64,000 nt of DNA from Kibdelosporangium persicum (GTDB taxonomy: Bacteria > Actinomycetota > Actinomycetes > Mycobacteriales > Pseudonocardiaceae), in NCBI RefSeq assembly GCF_013280595.1, contig NZ_JAAATY010000013.1, forward strand, positions 124,001-188,000, in the 5' to 3' direction. Under the pieces are notes generated by a model that made no database searches, was not told where the DNA came from, and worked only from the letters and a program-made list of their open reading frames with translations. Shown one piece after another: positions 43,301-52,470 of this stretch (position 1 is its first letter; each line of letters opens with the position of its first letter). A program made the translations under genes and the position numbers.

Positions 43301-43374
43301 ATTGACGTTTCCGTGGCCGGCTTGGCGATTCCCTGACAGATTCTTGGCGCAGTCCTTGACGTGATCGCTTGACG
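43301..43374 (+). promoter_or_regulatory. Array of phased TTGACG-like heptamers before the P450 gene
   Basis: Heptamers ATTGACG (43301), CTTGGCG (43321), CCTGACA (43332), CTTGGCG (43343), CTTGACG (43355) and CTTGACG (43368) are spaced 20, 11, 11, 12 and 13 bp apart, all in the same direction. This looks like an activator array with one unit per helical turn. It ends 70 bp before the P450 start and lies in the promoter region shared with the divergent hydroxylase. Confidence 0.45.
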
Positions 43375-43443
43375 CGGAATCCCGCTGCCGGAGAAGCTGT
43401 CATCGAATTCTTTCGTCGATTCTCGCAGTGCGCGGAGGGGACA

Positions 43444-44601
43444 ATGACGACAACACAGGCGACTCCGCCACCGGCCGGGGACATCCGGGAAGTCGGCCCG
43501 GTGGCGCTGGTGACCATCCCGACCGGACAGACGGCGTACCTGGTGACCCGCTACAACGAAGCGGTGTTCGTGCTGTCGGACCCGATCTTCAGCCGCCAGG
43601 AGGTGTTCCGCACCCGGGGGACGAACTACACCGGGCCGGGCGCGAGCAGCACCGGCGACATGCTGCTGGACATGGACCCGCCGCAGCACACCCGGATCCG
43701 CGGGCTGGTGGCCAAGGCGTTCTCCCGCCGCAGGACCGAGATGATGCGGCCGGGGATCCAGCAGATCGTGGACGAGCTGCTGACCGGCCTGGCCGACCAC
43801 GGGCCGCCCGCCGACCTGGTGGACGCGCTCTGCCTGCCGCTGCCGATCACCGTGGTGTGCCAACTGCTCGGTGTGTCCTATGACGACCGCGCCTGGTTCC
43901 AGGAACGCTCGCTGGTGCTCGCGTCCACAGCGGACACGGCGGAGAGCAAACTGAACGCGGTGAACGAGCTACGGGCCTACCTGACCGAGATCATCGCCGA
44001 GAAACGCAAGGACCCGAAGGAGGATCTGCTCAGCGAGCTGGTGTCGGCCCGTGCCGAGGAACGGCTGACCGAGGAGGAACTGATCAACCTCGGTGTCCTG
44101 CTGCTGCCCGCCGGTTACGAGACCACGGCGAACCAGATCTGCAAGAGCATGCACGCCTTGCTGTTGCACCCGGACGAATATTCGCGGCTGTGCGCCGAGC
44201 CGGCCGGCGTCCCCGCGGCGTCGGAAGAGCTGATGCGCCTGTACCCCTCCGTGCTGACACCGGGTTTCCGGGTGGCGACCGAGGACGTGACCGTCGGCGA
44301 GGTGACCATCCCGGCAGGCAGCCTGGTCATCGTGTCCGACGCACTGGCCAACCGTGACCCCGAGATCTTCGCCAGGGCGGAGGAGATGGACCTCAGGCGG
44401 ACGAAGAACCCGCACCTCGCCTTCGGTCACGGCCTGCACTTCTGCCTCGGCGCCGCACTGGCCCGCGTGGAACTGGAGGCGGCGATGACCGGCCTGGTCA
44501 CCCGGTTCCCCGGCCTGCGGCTGGCCGTCGACCCGGAAACCATCCGCTGGCACACCGAGCGGCGCTTCCGCGGCCCGTCTGAACTGCCCGTCACCTGGTG
44601 A
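43444..44601 (+). CDS. Cytochrome P450 monooxygenase
   Basis: The 385-residue P450 has the oxygen-binding I-helix LLPAGYETTANQ, the EELMR ExxR motif and the haem loop LAFGHGLHFCLGAALARVE with ligand Cys334. Class I actinobacterial P450s of this size need separate ferredoxin and reductase, and none are encoded nearby. ATG 43444 is used because GGAGGGG precedes it. It may hydroxylate or cross-link the polyketide or the amine part. Confidence 0.93.
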   Translation: MTTTQATPPPAGDIREVGPVALVTIPTGQTAYLVTRYNEAVFVLSDPIFSRQEVFRTRGTNYTGPGASSTGDMLLDMDPPQHTRIRGLVAKAFSRRRTEMMRPGIQQIVDELLTGLADHGPPADLVDALCLPLPITVVCQLLGVSYDDRAWFQERSLVLASTADTAESKLNAVNELRAYLTEIIAEKRKDPKEDLLSELVSARAEERLTEEELINLGVLLLPAGYETTANQICKSMHALLLHPDEYSRLCAEPAGVPAASEELMRLYPSVLTPGFRVATEDVTVGEVTIPAGSLVIVSDALANRDPEIFARAEEMDLRRTKNPHLAFGHGLHFCLGAALARVELEAAMTGLVTRFPGLRLAVDPETIRWHTERRFRGPSELPVTW

Positions 44602-44632
44602 GGTCGCGGACCGGCCGCACGGCGTGACCCGG

Positions 44633-45535
44633 TTATCCGGCCGTCCACGGGCGGAGCTTCTCCGGGTTGAGCACGGCCCAGATGCGGGTGATCCGGTCCT
44701 CGGCGATGTCGAAGGCGAGCACCGCCACGGTGGCGCCGTCCTGCTGGGCCACGAGGCCGGGCTGGCCGTTGACCGTGCGCTCCAGGAAGGTCATGTTCCC
44801 GGGGGCGCGGCGGGCGAGGTCGATGAAGTACTGGGCGACGTGCTCGTTGCCGCCGATGGGCCGTGGCGCGGCGGTGACGAGGCCGCCGCCGTCGCCGGTC
44901 GCGGTCACGGCCGGGTCGAGCAGGCCGATGAGCGCGTTGATGTCCTTGGTCTCCCACGCCTCTTTGAAGCCCCGGACGATGTCGGCGCGCTTGGCCGGGG
45001 GCGCCGGGGGCGCCTGCGACGCGTCGATGCGGCGGCGGGCCGAGGAGGCCAGCTGGCGGCAGGCCGCCGGGCTGCGGCCGACGATCTCGGCCACTTCGGC
45101 GAAGGAGTAGCGGAAGACGTCGTGCAGGACGAACGCCACCCGCTCGGCCGGCGTCATCGATTCGAGCACCACCAGGAACGCCATGCTGACGGACTCGTCG
45201 AGGGTCACGCGGTCGGCCGGGTCGGCGGTGACCCACTCGGACGGCTCGGGGACCGGCTCCGGGATCCACTGGCCCACGTAGCGTTCCCGCCGCATCCGGG
45301 CTGAGCCGAGCAGGTCGAGGCAGACACGGCTGGCCACCCTCGTCAGCCAGGCGCCGGGCGAGTCGATCGCCTTCCGCTGCTGCGGGGACATGGCGTACCA
45401 GCGGGCGTACGTCTCCTGCACGACGTCCTCGGCGTCGGCGAGCGAGCCGAGGAGCCGGTACGCCAGATTGATCAGCTGACGCCGCTCCCGCATGATCGCG
45501 CTCAGGCTGTCTCCTGCCTCGGACTGCGTGCTCAT
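44633..45535 (-). CDS. ECF41-type (SigJ-like) sigma factor with SnoaL-like C-terminal domain
   Basis: The 300-residue protein has sigma region 2 (LAYRLLGSLADAEDVVQETYARWY), region 4 (FRYSFAEVAEIVGRSPAACRQL) and a C-terminal NTF2-like domain with RPIGGNEHVAQYFID. The fused domain controls activity in ECF41 factors, which usually regulate nearby oxidoreductase genes. The divergent DoxX-WrbA-SnoaL operon fits such a target. No separate anti-sigma gene is seen. Confidence 0.9.
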   Translation of the reverse strand: MSTQSEAGDSLSAIMRERRQLINLAYRLLGSLADAEDVVQETYARWYAMSPQQRKAIDSPGAWLTRVASRVCLDLLGSARMRRERYVGQWIPEPVPEPSEWVTADPADRVTLDESVSMAFLVVLESMTPAERVAFVLHDVFRYSFAEVAEIVGRSPAACRQLASSARRRIDASQAPPAPPAKRADIVRGFKEAWETKDINALIGLLDPAVTATGDGGGLVTAAPRPIGGNEHVAQYFIDLARRAPGNMTFLERTVNGQPGLVAQQDGATVAVLAFDIAEDRITRIWAVLNPEKLRPWTAG

Positions 45536-45597
45536 GGTGGTGCCGGCTCCCTTGGTCGCTTCCGCCTTACCCAGTCCGACGAAACGTCGCACCGGAG

Positions 45598-45622
45598 TGT
45601 GAGGTCAGCGCGTCACCTCACA
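45598..45622. promoter_or_regulatory. Inverted repeat between sigma factor and DoxX genes
   Basis: TGTGAGGT (45598-45605) and ACCTCACA (45615-45622) are perfect 8-bp arms separated by 9 bases, located in the 115-bp divergent region between the sigma factor gene and the DoxX gene. It is a candidate operator or a part of the sigma-dependent promoter. Confidence 0.45.
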
Positions 45623-45650
45623 TTACGGGGCGTTGTGTCGTCGGACGGGC

Positions 45651-46010
45651 ATGGACATCGCACTGTGGATCATCGCGGCCCTGCTGGCCGTGCTTTTCCT
45701 GGCCAGTGGCGCCGCGAAGCTGTTCGTCCCCGGCAAGGCGGTCGTCGAAGGCTTCAGCGTGGGCGCCGTCAAAGCCATCGGCGTGCTCGAGGTTCTGGCC
45801 GCCGCCGGCCTCGTCCTGCCCGCCGTACTGGGGATCGCGCCGGTGCTCGTGGCACTGGCCGCCGTCGGCCTGGCGCTGCTGATGGCCGGCGCGATGGTGT
45901 TCCACCTGCGCCGGCACGAGAGCCGGCAAGCCGTGGTGACACTGTCGCTGCTCGCTCTCGCCGCCTTCGTCGCGTGGGGCCGTTTCGGTCCCGCGCCGTT
46001 CGCCGCCTGA
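45651..46010 (+). CDS. DoxX-like membrane protein
   Basis: The 119-residue protein has about four transmembrane helices and the early LFLASGAAKLF motif of the DoxX family. Such proteins take part in redox defence in actinobacteria. It is divergent from the ECF41 sigma factor and followed 24 bp later by the WrbA gene. Confidence 0.85.
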   Translation: MDIALWIIAALLAVLFLASGAAKLFVPGKAVVEGFSVGAVKAIGVLEVLAAAGLVLPAVLGIAPVLVALAAVGLALLMAGAMVFHLRRHESRQAVVTLSLLALAAFVAWGRFGPAPFAA

Positions 46011-46034
46011 CTCACCAAAGAAGGACATCAACCC

Positions 46035-46646
46035 ATGGAACCGGTCAACGTCTCGATCATCTACTACAGTGCCACCGGCACTGTGCACGCTCTGGCACAG
46101 GCCGCCGCCGAGGGCGCCGAAAAGGCAGGCGCCCGCGTGCGGCTGCGCAAGGTCGCCGAACTGGCGCCGCCGGAGGCGATCAGCAGCAATCCCGCGTGGA
46201 GCCAGCACATCCAGGACACCGCCGACATCGCGGAGGTCAGCCCGGACGACCTGGCCTGGGCCGACGCGGTCCTGTTCGGCACGCCGACCCGATTCGGCAC
46301 CATCTCCAGCCAGGTGAAGGCGTTCATCGACACGACAGGTCCTTTGTGGTTCGCGGGCAAGCTCGCCGACAAGGTGTACTCGGCCTTCTCCGCGTCCAAC
46401 ACCGCCCACGGCGGACAGGAGTCCACCATTCTGGCGCTGAGCAACGTGTTCTACCACTGGGGTGGCGTCATCGTGCCTCCTGGCTACACCGACCCTGTCC
46501 AGTTCAAGACTGGCAATCCCTACGGCACGTCCCATGTGGCCGGTGACGGCGCGCCCAGTGAGGTGACCTTGCAGGCAGCCCGTTACCAGGCGCAGCGCGT
46601 CGTCGACACCGCGGCGGCACTCAAGATTGGTCGTGCCGCGTCATGA
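46035..46646 (+). CDS. wrbA: WrbA-type NAD(P)H:quinone oxidoreductase
   Basis: The 203-residue flavodoxin-like protein has IIYYSATGTVHALAQ (FMN phosphate loop), FGTPTRFGTISSQVKAFIDT and GGQESTILAL, characteristic of WrbA. It carries out two-electron reduction of quinones with FMN and would protect against quinone stress. It overlaps the next gene by 4 bp (ATGA) and is probably under the adjacent ECF41 sigma factor. Confidence 0.9.
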   Translation: MEPVNVSIIYYSATGTVHALAQAAAEGAEKAGARVRLRKVAELAPPEAISSNPAWSQHIQDTADIAEVSPDDLAWADAVLFGTPTRFGTISSQVKAFIDTTGPLWFAGKLADKVYSAFSASNTAHGGQESTILALSNVFYHWGGVIVPPGYTDPVQFKTGNPYGTSHVAGDGAPSEVTLQAARYQAQRVVDTAAALKIGRAAS

Positions 46647-47074
46647 CCACGTTGCAGGACATCACTGACCGAGTCGAAATCGAAGCACTGCGCGGCGAGT
46701 TCACCGACGCCGTGATGACGCGTGACTACGACCGGTTCGCCGCGCTGTTCACAGTGGACGGCGCGATGCGGATTCCCGAGGTCTCCGAGCTCGTCGGCCG
46801 CACCGAGATCCGGGCGGGAATCGAACGGATGCAAGGGTTCTGGGACTACTTCGTCCAGACCATCCACCCGGGCACGATCCAGCTCGCCGGGGACACCGCG
46901 ACCGGGCGTTCGTACATCTCGGAGTTCGGGCGCCTCCGGGACGGCAGCTCACACCTGAACTATGCCGTGTACCACGATCGTTACCAGCGCACCCAGGACG
47001 GCTGGAAGTTCACGGAGCGCGTCTACGAGATACGGTACATCGACAGCGCTCCGCTCACCGGCTCGGTTCCCTAG
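46643..47074 (+). CDS. SnoaL-like NTF2-fold protein
   Basis: The 143-residue protein has RGEFTDAVMTRDYDRFAALF and a beta-rich body ending in WKFTERVYEIRYIDS, an NTF2-like fold. It is translationally coupled to WrbA (ATGA) and completes the operon next to the ECF41 factor. It may be an isomerase or ligand-binding protein. Confidence 0.82.
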   Translation: MTTLQDITDRVEIEALRGEFTDAVMTRDYDRFAALFTVDGAMRIPEVSELVGRTEIRAGIERMQGFWDYFVQTIHPGTIQLAGDTATGRSYISEFGRLRDGSSHLNYAVYHDRYQRTQDGWKFTERVYEIRYIDSAPLTGSVP

Positions 47075-47124
47075 CGCCGTCGCTCGGGCGGCACGTATTC
47101 GAAGGCCGGGCCCGCGGTCGTCCG

Positions 47125-47172
47125 CCTCGTGAGTGTTTATCCGTGTTCTAACCCGGACAAACACTCACGAGG
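47125..47172. repeat. Dispersed palindrome, copy 4
   Basis: Arms 47125-47141 and 47156-47172 pair with one mismatch; the 14-base loop contains GTTCTAAC. It lies between the convergent SnoaL-like and ABC ATPase genes. Confidence 0.9.
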
Positions 47173-47175
47173 GGG

Positions 47176-48471
47176 TCAGCGGAAGCCGGTGTCGATGCGG
47201 TCGCCACGGGAGTCGAAGAAGTGCAGCAGTTCGCGCCGGATGACGACGTTGATCGTGCTGCCCCTGGTGACGTTGGTCCTCGGCGGAAGGCGCATGACCA
47301 GACCGGCTTTGCGTTTCTGGTGCCTGCCCGCCGTCGAGGTGGCCTGAGTTGTCTCGGGTTCCTCCGGTTTCGTCCCGCTGACGCGTTTCCAGACGCCGCG
47401 CATCGCCGTCAGCGGCCGTTGCCGGAACTGCTTCAGCTTCGTGGCCGGGGGAGTCCGGGGCGGCGGCGCCAGGTCGACTTCGATGCCCACCGCGCCGATG
47501 TCGACGAACGCGAGGGACTCGTGCCCGTGGTGTTCCAGGTACTGGACCTGCCCGCGCAGGGTGCAGTCCGCCACCGGCTCGGCGGCCGACAGCAGGGCCT
47601 CGGCCCGTATCCCGACCACGACCCGTTCGCCGTGGTAGTGCGCCAGTTGCCGGGCACGGGGATCCTGCCACGGCAGGGCGATCGTCTGCTCGCCGATCCG
47701 CAGCGAGACGTGACTGTCCACAGTGTTCCAGACCCAGGCCTCGAGCAGGTTGATCCGCGGTGTGCCGAGGAACGAGGCCACGAACATGGTCGCGGGCTTG
47801 TCGTAGACGCGGCCGGGCGTCCCGATGTCCTCTATGCATCCGCCGCGCATCACCGCGATGCGGTCGGCGAGCGTCAGCGCTTCGGTCTGGTCGTGGGTGA
47901 CGTACACGGTGGTGATCCCGGACGACCGGATGGTCGAGGAAATCTCGGCGCGCAGCTCGGAACGCAGCCCGCTGTCCAAGTTGGACAGAGGTTCGTCGAG
48001 CAGCAGCAGCTGCGGATCACGCACCAACGCGCGACCCATGGCGACCCGTTGCCGTTGGCCACCGGACATCTGGTTCGGCCAGCGCCCGAGCAGCTCCTGC
48101 AGGCCCAGGGCCGCCGCCGATTCGACGACGAGTTCGTCTCGCTCGTCCGGAGGCAGTCCGGAAGCCCGCAGGGGAAAGCCGATGTTCCCGGCTGCCGTCA
48201 TGTGCGGGTACAGCGCGAAGTTCTGGAACACCATCGCGACCTGACGCTGTTGCGGGGTGAGGTTGGTGGCGTCGGTGTCGTCCAGATACAGCGTGCCCGA
48301 CGTCGGCTCCTCCAGACCGGCGATGATGCGCAACAGCGTCGACTTGCCACAGCCGGACGGTCCGACGAGAACCATCAGCTCGCCGTCGGCCACGTCGAGG
48401 TCGACCTGGTCGAGCGCGATGCTGCCACCAGGAAAGACCTTGCTGATGGAGCGTAGTCCGATCGTCGCCAC
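47176..48471 (-). CDS. ABC transporter ATPase of the sugar/MsiK-UgpC family
   Basis: The 431-residue ATPase has [13 protein letters not shown] (Walker A), [11 protein letters not shown] (Q loop), [16 protein letters not shown] (signature) and [12 protein letters not shown] (Walker B), followed by MalK-type regulatory domains. A basic, Pro-rich insert lies near residues 340-390, within the C-terminal OB region. No permease or binding-protein genes are adjacent, so it may serve several transporters, as MsiK does. Confidence 0.88.
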   Translation of the reverse strand: MATIGLRSISKVFPGGSIALDQVDLDVADGELMVLVGPSGCGKSTLLRIIAGLEEPTSGTLYLDDTDATNLTPQQRQVAMVFQNFALYPHMTAAGNIGFPLRASGLPPDERDELVVESAAALGLQELLGRWPNQMSGGQRQRVAMGRALVRDPQLLLLDEPLSNLDSGLRSELRAEISSTIRSSGITTVYVTHDQTEALTLADRIAVMRGGCIEDIGTPGRVYDKPATMFVASFLGTPRINLLEAWVWNTVDSHVSLRIGEQTIALPWQDPRARQLAHYHGERVVVGIRAEALLSAAEPVADCTLRGQVQYLEHHGHESLAFVDIGAVGIEVDLAPPPRTPPATKLKQFRQRPLTAMRGVWKRVSGTKPEEPETTQATSTAGRHQKRKAGLVMRLPPRTNVTRGSTINVVIRRELLHFFDSRGDRIDTGFR

Positions 48472-48742
48472 TGTTCGCCTCCCGTCCCCTGCGGTATGCG
48501 CGGATCGTCACTGTTTCGGCCTGTCGCCGGTAGGGCAATAGCCCGAACGCGGGAAGCACCCGCAGTGATCGGGCGGATACGCCGACTGTCCGATACCGGG
48601 CTCAACGGTACGCCGTTGGGCGCGTCGTCGCGTCAGATCGGCTCTTGGCGGCCCGCCATCACGGTGTCCACGGCCAACTGGCATGTCCCGCCGGAGCGAC
48701 ACCCGTGGGTGCCGGTCCTTGTGCCGTCGGGGTCGTCCGTGT

Positions 48743-50302
48743 TCAGTGCCCGCGTCCGGCGGTGTAGCCGAGGTCCCGCCCGCACCGCGTCCAGATCACG
48801 TCCGGGCAGTCCAGGCCTTCGGCCGCGAGCTGCCGCTTGATGACCTTGAAGGTCGACGTCCGCGGCAGTTCGCGGACCGTGCGCACGTACTTCGGCACCT
48901 GTTTGGGCCCGAGGTCCGGCTGGGCGGCGAGAAACCGGCCGAATTCGGCGGGGTCCAGCGGTGTGCCGTCGGTGACGATGGCGGCCATCACCTGGTCTCC
49001 GGTCACCGGGTCGGGCACCGCGTAGACGGCGGTGTCGGTGATCGCGGGGTGCCGCAACAGGATTCGTTCGATCGGTGCGGTGCCGAGGTTCTCCCCGTCG
49101 ACGCGAAGCCAGTCACCGAGCCGTCCGGCGAAGTAGACGAACCCGTCGGCGTCGGCGTAGGCGAGGTCACCGGTGTGGTACCGGCCGCCGCGCAACCGGT
49201 CCGCGTCGGCTTCGGGGTCGCGGTAGTACCCGGCGAACCAGCCCGCGCCCGAGGTGTTGACGAGCTCGCCGACGGCCTCCTCGGCGTTGGTCAGCCGGCC
49301 GGCCGCGTCGAACTCGGCAGGCGGGCAGGGGCGGCCGGTGTCCGGGTGCACGATGGCCACGTCCCCGGTGGGCCTGCCGAGCGATGCCGGCGGGGTGTCG
49401 TCCGTGCGGGAGAAGCCCACTCCGCCCTCGGTCGAGCCGAACGCGTCGATCACCTTGCAGCCGAAGCGTTCCGCGAACGCGGTCAGGTCGGCGCCGGCGC
49501 CTTCGTTGCCGTAGACGAGCCGTAACGGGTTGTCCGCGTCGTCCGGGCGCGGCGCGGTGGCGACCACATAGGACAGAGGCTTGCCGACGTAGTTGGCGTA
49601 GGTCACGCCGAACTTGCGTACGTCGGGCAGGAACCCGGATGCCGAGAACTTCCGGCGCAGGGCGATGCCCGCCCCTGCCGCGAGCCCGACAGCCCATCCG
49701 GCCATGATGGCGTTGGAGTGGAACATCGGCATGGAGACGTACACGGTGTCCTGATTCGACAGCCCGAAGCGGTCGGCGAGCATCCGGCCAGGGAACGCGA
49801 TCTTGCCGTGCGTGCAGCGCACGGCCTTCGGGTCGCCGCTGGTGCCGGACGTGAAGATGAGCATGAGCAGGTCGTCCGCTGACGCGGGAACGGGATCGAG
49901 TGGCGCGTCCTGCGGTGTCGTCCAGGATTCGAGGTCTCGCACGTCCACGTCGAGCCCGTCCAGCAGCGGCTGGTACTTCCGCTCGGCGAGCACGAACTGG
50001 CAGTCCGTCAGCCGGGCGTCGCGCGCGAGCGCCTCGCCCCGCCTGGTGGGATTGAGCCCGACCAGCACCGCCCCGGAGAACGCGCAGGCGCCCAGCAGGA
50101 ACGAGAAGACCGGCACGTTGTCGGCCAGAATGCCGACGTGGGGCGGTATGTCCCACCGCAGGGCCGCCCGGAGCGCGGCCGCATGCCGGGCCGACGCCCT
50201 GACGTGCTCGGCCCAGGAATACGTCTCATCCTCGAACCGCAGACCACGCAGTTCGTCCCCAGCCCGGGCCAGCAGCAGGTCGGTGACCGACGGGACGTCC
50301 AT
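48743..50302 (-). CDS. Acyl-CoA synthetase, FadD17-like
   Basis: The 519-residue AMP-forming ligase has LIFTSGTSGDPKAV, DAFGSTEGGVGFSR, YHTGDLAYADADGFVYF and GRLGDWLRVDGENLG. The overall pattern resembles mycobacterial FadD17 of steroid side-chain degradation. A KstR-like operator lies 21 bp upstream of the ATG, which supports a role in sterol or fatty acid catabolism. It is not part of the polyketide cluster. Confidence 0.82.
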   Translation of the reverse strand: MDVPSVTDLLLARAGDELRGLRFEDETYSWAEHVRASARHAAALRAALRWDIPPHVGILADNVPVFSFLLGACAFSGAVLVGLNPTRRGEALARDARLTDCQFVLAERKYQPLLDGLDVDVRDLESWTTPQDAPLDPVPASADDLLMLIFTSGTSGDPKAVRCTHGKIAFPGRMLADRFGLSNQDTVYVSMPMFHSNAIMAGWAVGLAAGAGIALRRKFSASGFLPDVRKFGVTYANYVGKPLSYVVATAPRPDDADNPLRLVYGNEGAGADLTAFAERFGCKVIDAFGSTEGGVGFSRTDDTPPASLGRPTGDVAIVHPDTGRPCPPAEFDAAGRLTNAEEAVGELVNTSGAGWFAGYYRDPEADADRLRGGRYHTGDLAYADADGFVYFAGRLGDWLRVDGENLGTAPIERILLRHPAITDTAVYAVPDPVTGDQVMAAIVTDGTPLDPAEFGRFLAAQPDLGPKQVPKYVRTVRELPRTSTFKVIKRQLAAEGLDCPDVIWTRCGRDLGYTAGRGH

Positions 50303-50322
50303 CCCACCACCTCCACGCGGAC

Positions 50323-50336
50323 TAGAACGTGTTCTA
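50323..50336. promoter_or_regulatory. KstR-like operator
   Basis: TAGAACGTGTTCTA is a perfect 14-bp palindrome that fits the KstR consensus TnnAACnnGTTnnA. It lies 21 bp upstream of the FadD-like start codon, where repressor binding would block transcription. Confidence 0.65.
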
Positions 50337-50413
50337 TTCCTACCATCGTGGCGGCAAGGCCGGAAGACGACGGCGTTGGAGTACAGTGGTACGTCACCCC
50401 TGCCGAGGCGGGC

Positions 50414-52402
50414 TTACGTGACTCCTGCCGCGATCAGCTGCTGCCAGACATCGCCCTGGTCGACGACCTCGACACCCAGCTTCTCGGCTTTGGTCAGTTT
50501 GCTGGCGCCGACGTCGGCGCCGGTGATGAGCATGTCGGTGTTCGCCGAGACGGAGGACGCGATCGTCGCGCCTGCCTTCTCGCACAGCCGCTGAAAGGTG
50601 GGGCGGGGGACCTTCTCGCCGGAGCGGGGGTCGTTGATCGCGCCGGTGATGACCACTGTCTTGCCCGCGAGCGGGGCGTCGGACGCGACGGCGGGCGGGA
50701 GGTCCTCGTCACGCACGTCCAAGGAGACACCGCGTTCGCGCAGCCGTTCGAGCTCGGGCCGCAGCCGGGTGAGGTGCATGGTCAGCGAGGCGGCGACCTT
50801 CGGGCCGATGTCCTCCACGGCCACGAGCCGGTCCTCACCGGCGTCGGCGACCTGTTCGAGGGACGTGAACCCCGCGCGGCACAGCCGGGCCGCGGTGCCC
50901 TCGGAGGCCATCGGGATCGCCAGGCCGATCAGCGCCCGGCGCAGGCCGACCTGGCGGCCTGCGTCGATCGACTCGATCATGCGGGTGGCCGAGACGTCGC
51001 CGATCCGGTCGAACTCGAGCAACTGCTGTTTGGTCAGCCGGTAGAAGTCCGACGGGTGCTCGAGCAGCCCGGCCTCGGCCAGCCGCTCGATCCACATCGG
51101 ACCGACGGCCTCGATGTCGGCCGCGGCGCGCGACGCCCAGTGCACCAGCCGCCGGACGGTCTGCGCGGGGCAGGCGACGTTGGTGCAGAACAGTTCCCGG
51201 CTGTTTCCCTGTTCGGTCACCGGTTGCCCGCAGGACGGGCACGCGGTGGGCGGCACGATGTCCCGTTCGGCTCCCGTGCGTTTCGAGGCGTCGAGCACGC
51301 CCGCGACGAACGGGATCACGTCGCCCGCGCGCCGGACCAGCACCGTGTCACCGATCTTGATGTCGCGGGCGCGGATGACCTCCTGGTTGGCCAGCGTCGC
51401 CCGCATGACCGTCGTTCCGCCGACGAACACCGGCTCCAGCTGGGCGACCGGGGCGATCTTCCCGGTCTTGCCGACATCCCAGAGCACATCCGACAGCACC
51501 GTCGTCTTCTCTTCGGCGGCGAACTTGTACGCCAGCGCTCCGCGCGGCGAGCTCGACCGCGTCCCGGCGGCCGCGTAGGCGTCCCGGTTGGCCAGCCGCA
51601 GCACGGCGCCGTCCAGGTCGTAGTCCAGCTCGTTGCGCTGCTGCTCGATTTCGGCGATCACCGCCTGCGCCGCCTGCGCGTCGTCGCAGTGCCGCATGTC
51701 GGCGGCGTCGAATCCGAGCGCACGCAGCCCCTCGTGCAGGTCGGTCGCGGCGCTGTCGGTGGAGGTGTCCAGGTCGAAGGCGAAGAACCGCAGCCGCCGT
51801 TCGGCCACGGTGGCCGGGTCCTTCGCGCGCAGCGTGCCGGCCGCGGCGCCCCGCGGGTTGATCAGCGGCCGGTCCGGATGCGCGGTGTTGTACGCGGTGA
51901 ACGTGGAACGCAGCATCACGGCCTCACCGCGCACCTCGACCCGGCCGTCCGCGGGAATACGGTCCGGTACGCCGTCGACCAGCGCACGCACCAGGACAGT
52001 CACATCGTCGCCGGTCGTGCCGTCTCCTCGGGTGATCGCCCGCGACAGCCGCCCGTCCTGATAGACCAGGGCCAGCGACAACCCGTCCAGCTTCGGCATC
52101 ACGACCACCGGCTGGCCACCGAAGCGGTCGAAGAACGCCACGACCTGCTCAGGCCGCGTCGCCTTCTCCAGCGACAGCATCGGGCGTGAGTGCCGGATCG
52201 GCGCGTGCAGCACCGCGGGCGCGCCCACCTGCTCCAGCGGGTTCGGATCGGGCGCCAACTCCGGGTTGGCCTCGATCAACGTCCGCAGCTCGTCCTCGAT
52301 CGCGTCGTACTCGGCGTCCGCCACCAGCGGCGAGCCCCGGTAGTACGCGTCGCGCAGCACCATCACCCGGTCGGCGAGTTCCTGGATCCGTTCCCCAGCG
52401 TT
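50414..52402 (-). CDS. ligA: NAD-dependent DNA ligase, probably a second LigA
   Basis: The 662-residue protein has the adenylation motif VVVMPKLDGLSL with Lys105, an OB region, a four-Cys zinc finger starting CPSCGQPV, helix-hairpin-helix motifs, and a C-terminal BRCT domain with LAGKTVVITGAINDPRSG. The active-site motif reads KLDG rather than the more usual KIDG, and the domain sequences are divergent, suggesting a paralogue rather than the essential ligase. GTG 52402 is preferred: TACGTT lies seven bases upstream, a leaderless pattern. The frame is open to ATG 52435. Confidence 0.88.
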   Translation of the reverse strand, partial: NAGERIQELADRVMVLRDAYYRGSPLVADAEYDAIEDELRTLIEANPELAPDPNPLEQVGAPAVLHAPIRHSRPMLSLEKATRPEQVVAFFDRFGGQPVVVMPKLDGLSLALVYQDGRLSRAITRGDGTTGDDVTVLVRALVDGVPDRIPADGRVEVRGEAVMLRSTFTAYNTAHPDRPLINPRGAAAGTLRAKDPATVAERRLRFFAFDLDTSTDSAATDLHEGLRALGFDAADMRHCDDAQAAQAVIAEIEQQRNELDYDLDGAVLRLANRDAYAAAGTRSSSPRGALAYKFAAEEKTTVLSDVLWDVGKTGKIAPVAQLEPVFVGGTTVMRATLANQEVIRARDIKIGDTVLVRRAGDVIPFVAGVLDASKRTGAERDIVPPTACPSCGQPVTEQGNSRELFCTNVACPAQTVRRLVHWASRAAADIEAVGPMWIERLAEAGLLEHPSDFYRLTKQQLLEFDRIGDVSATRMIESIDAGRQVGLRRALIGLAIPMASEGTAARLCRAGFTSLEQVADAGEDRLVAVEDIGPKVAASLTMHLTRLRPELERLRERGVSLDVRDEDLPPAVASDAPLAGKTVVITGAINDPRSGEKVPRPTFQRLCEKAGATIASSVSANTDMLITGADVGASKLTKAEKLGVEVVDQGDVWQQLIAAGVT

Positions 52403-52470
52403 CACAGCGCACAACGTACCCGTGCCCACCGACATTCAGCGTTGCCGGCGAGCCTCCCGACTCGGACCGG

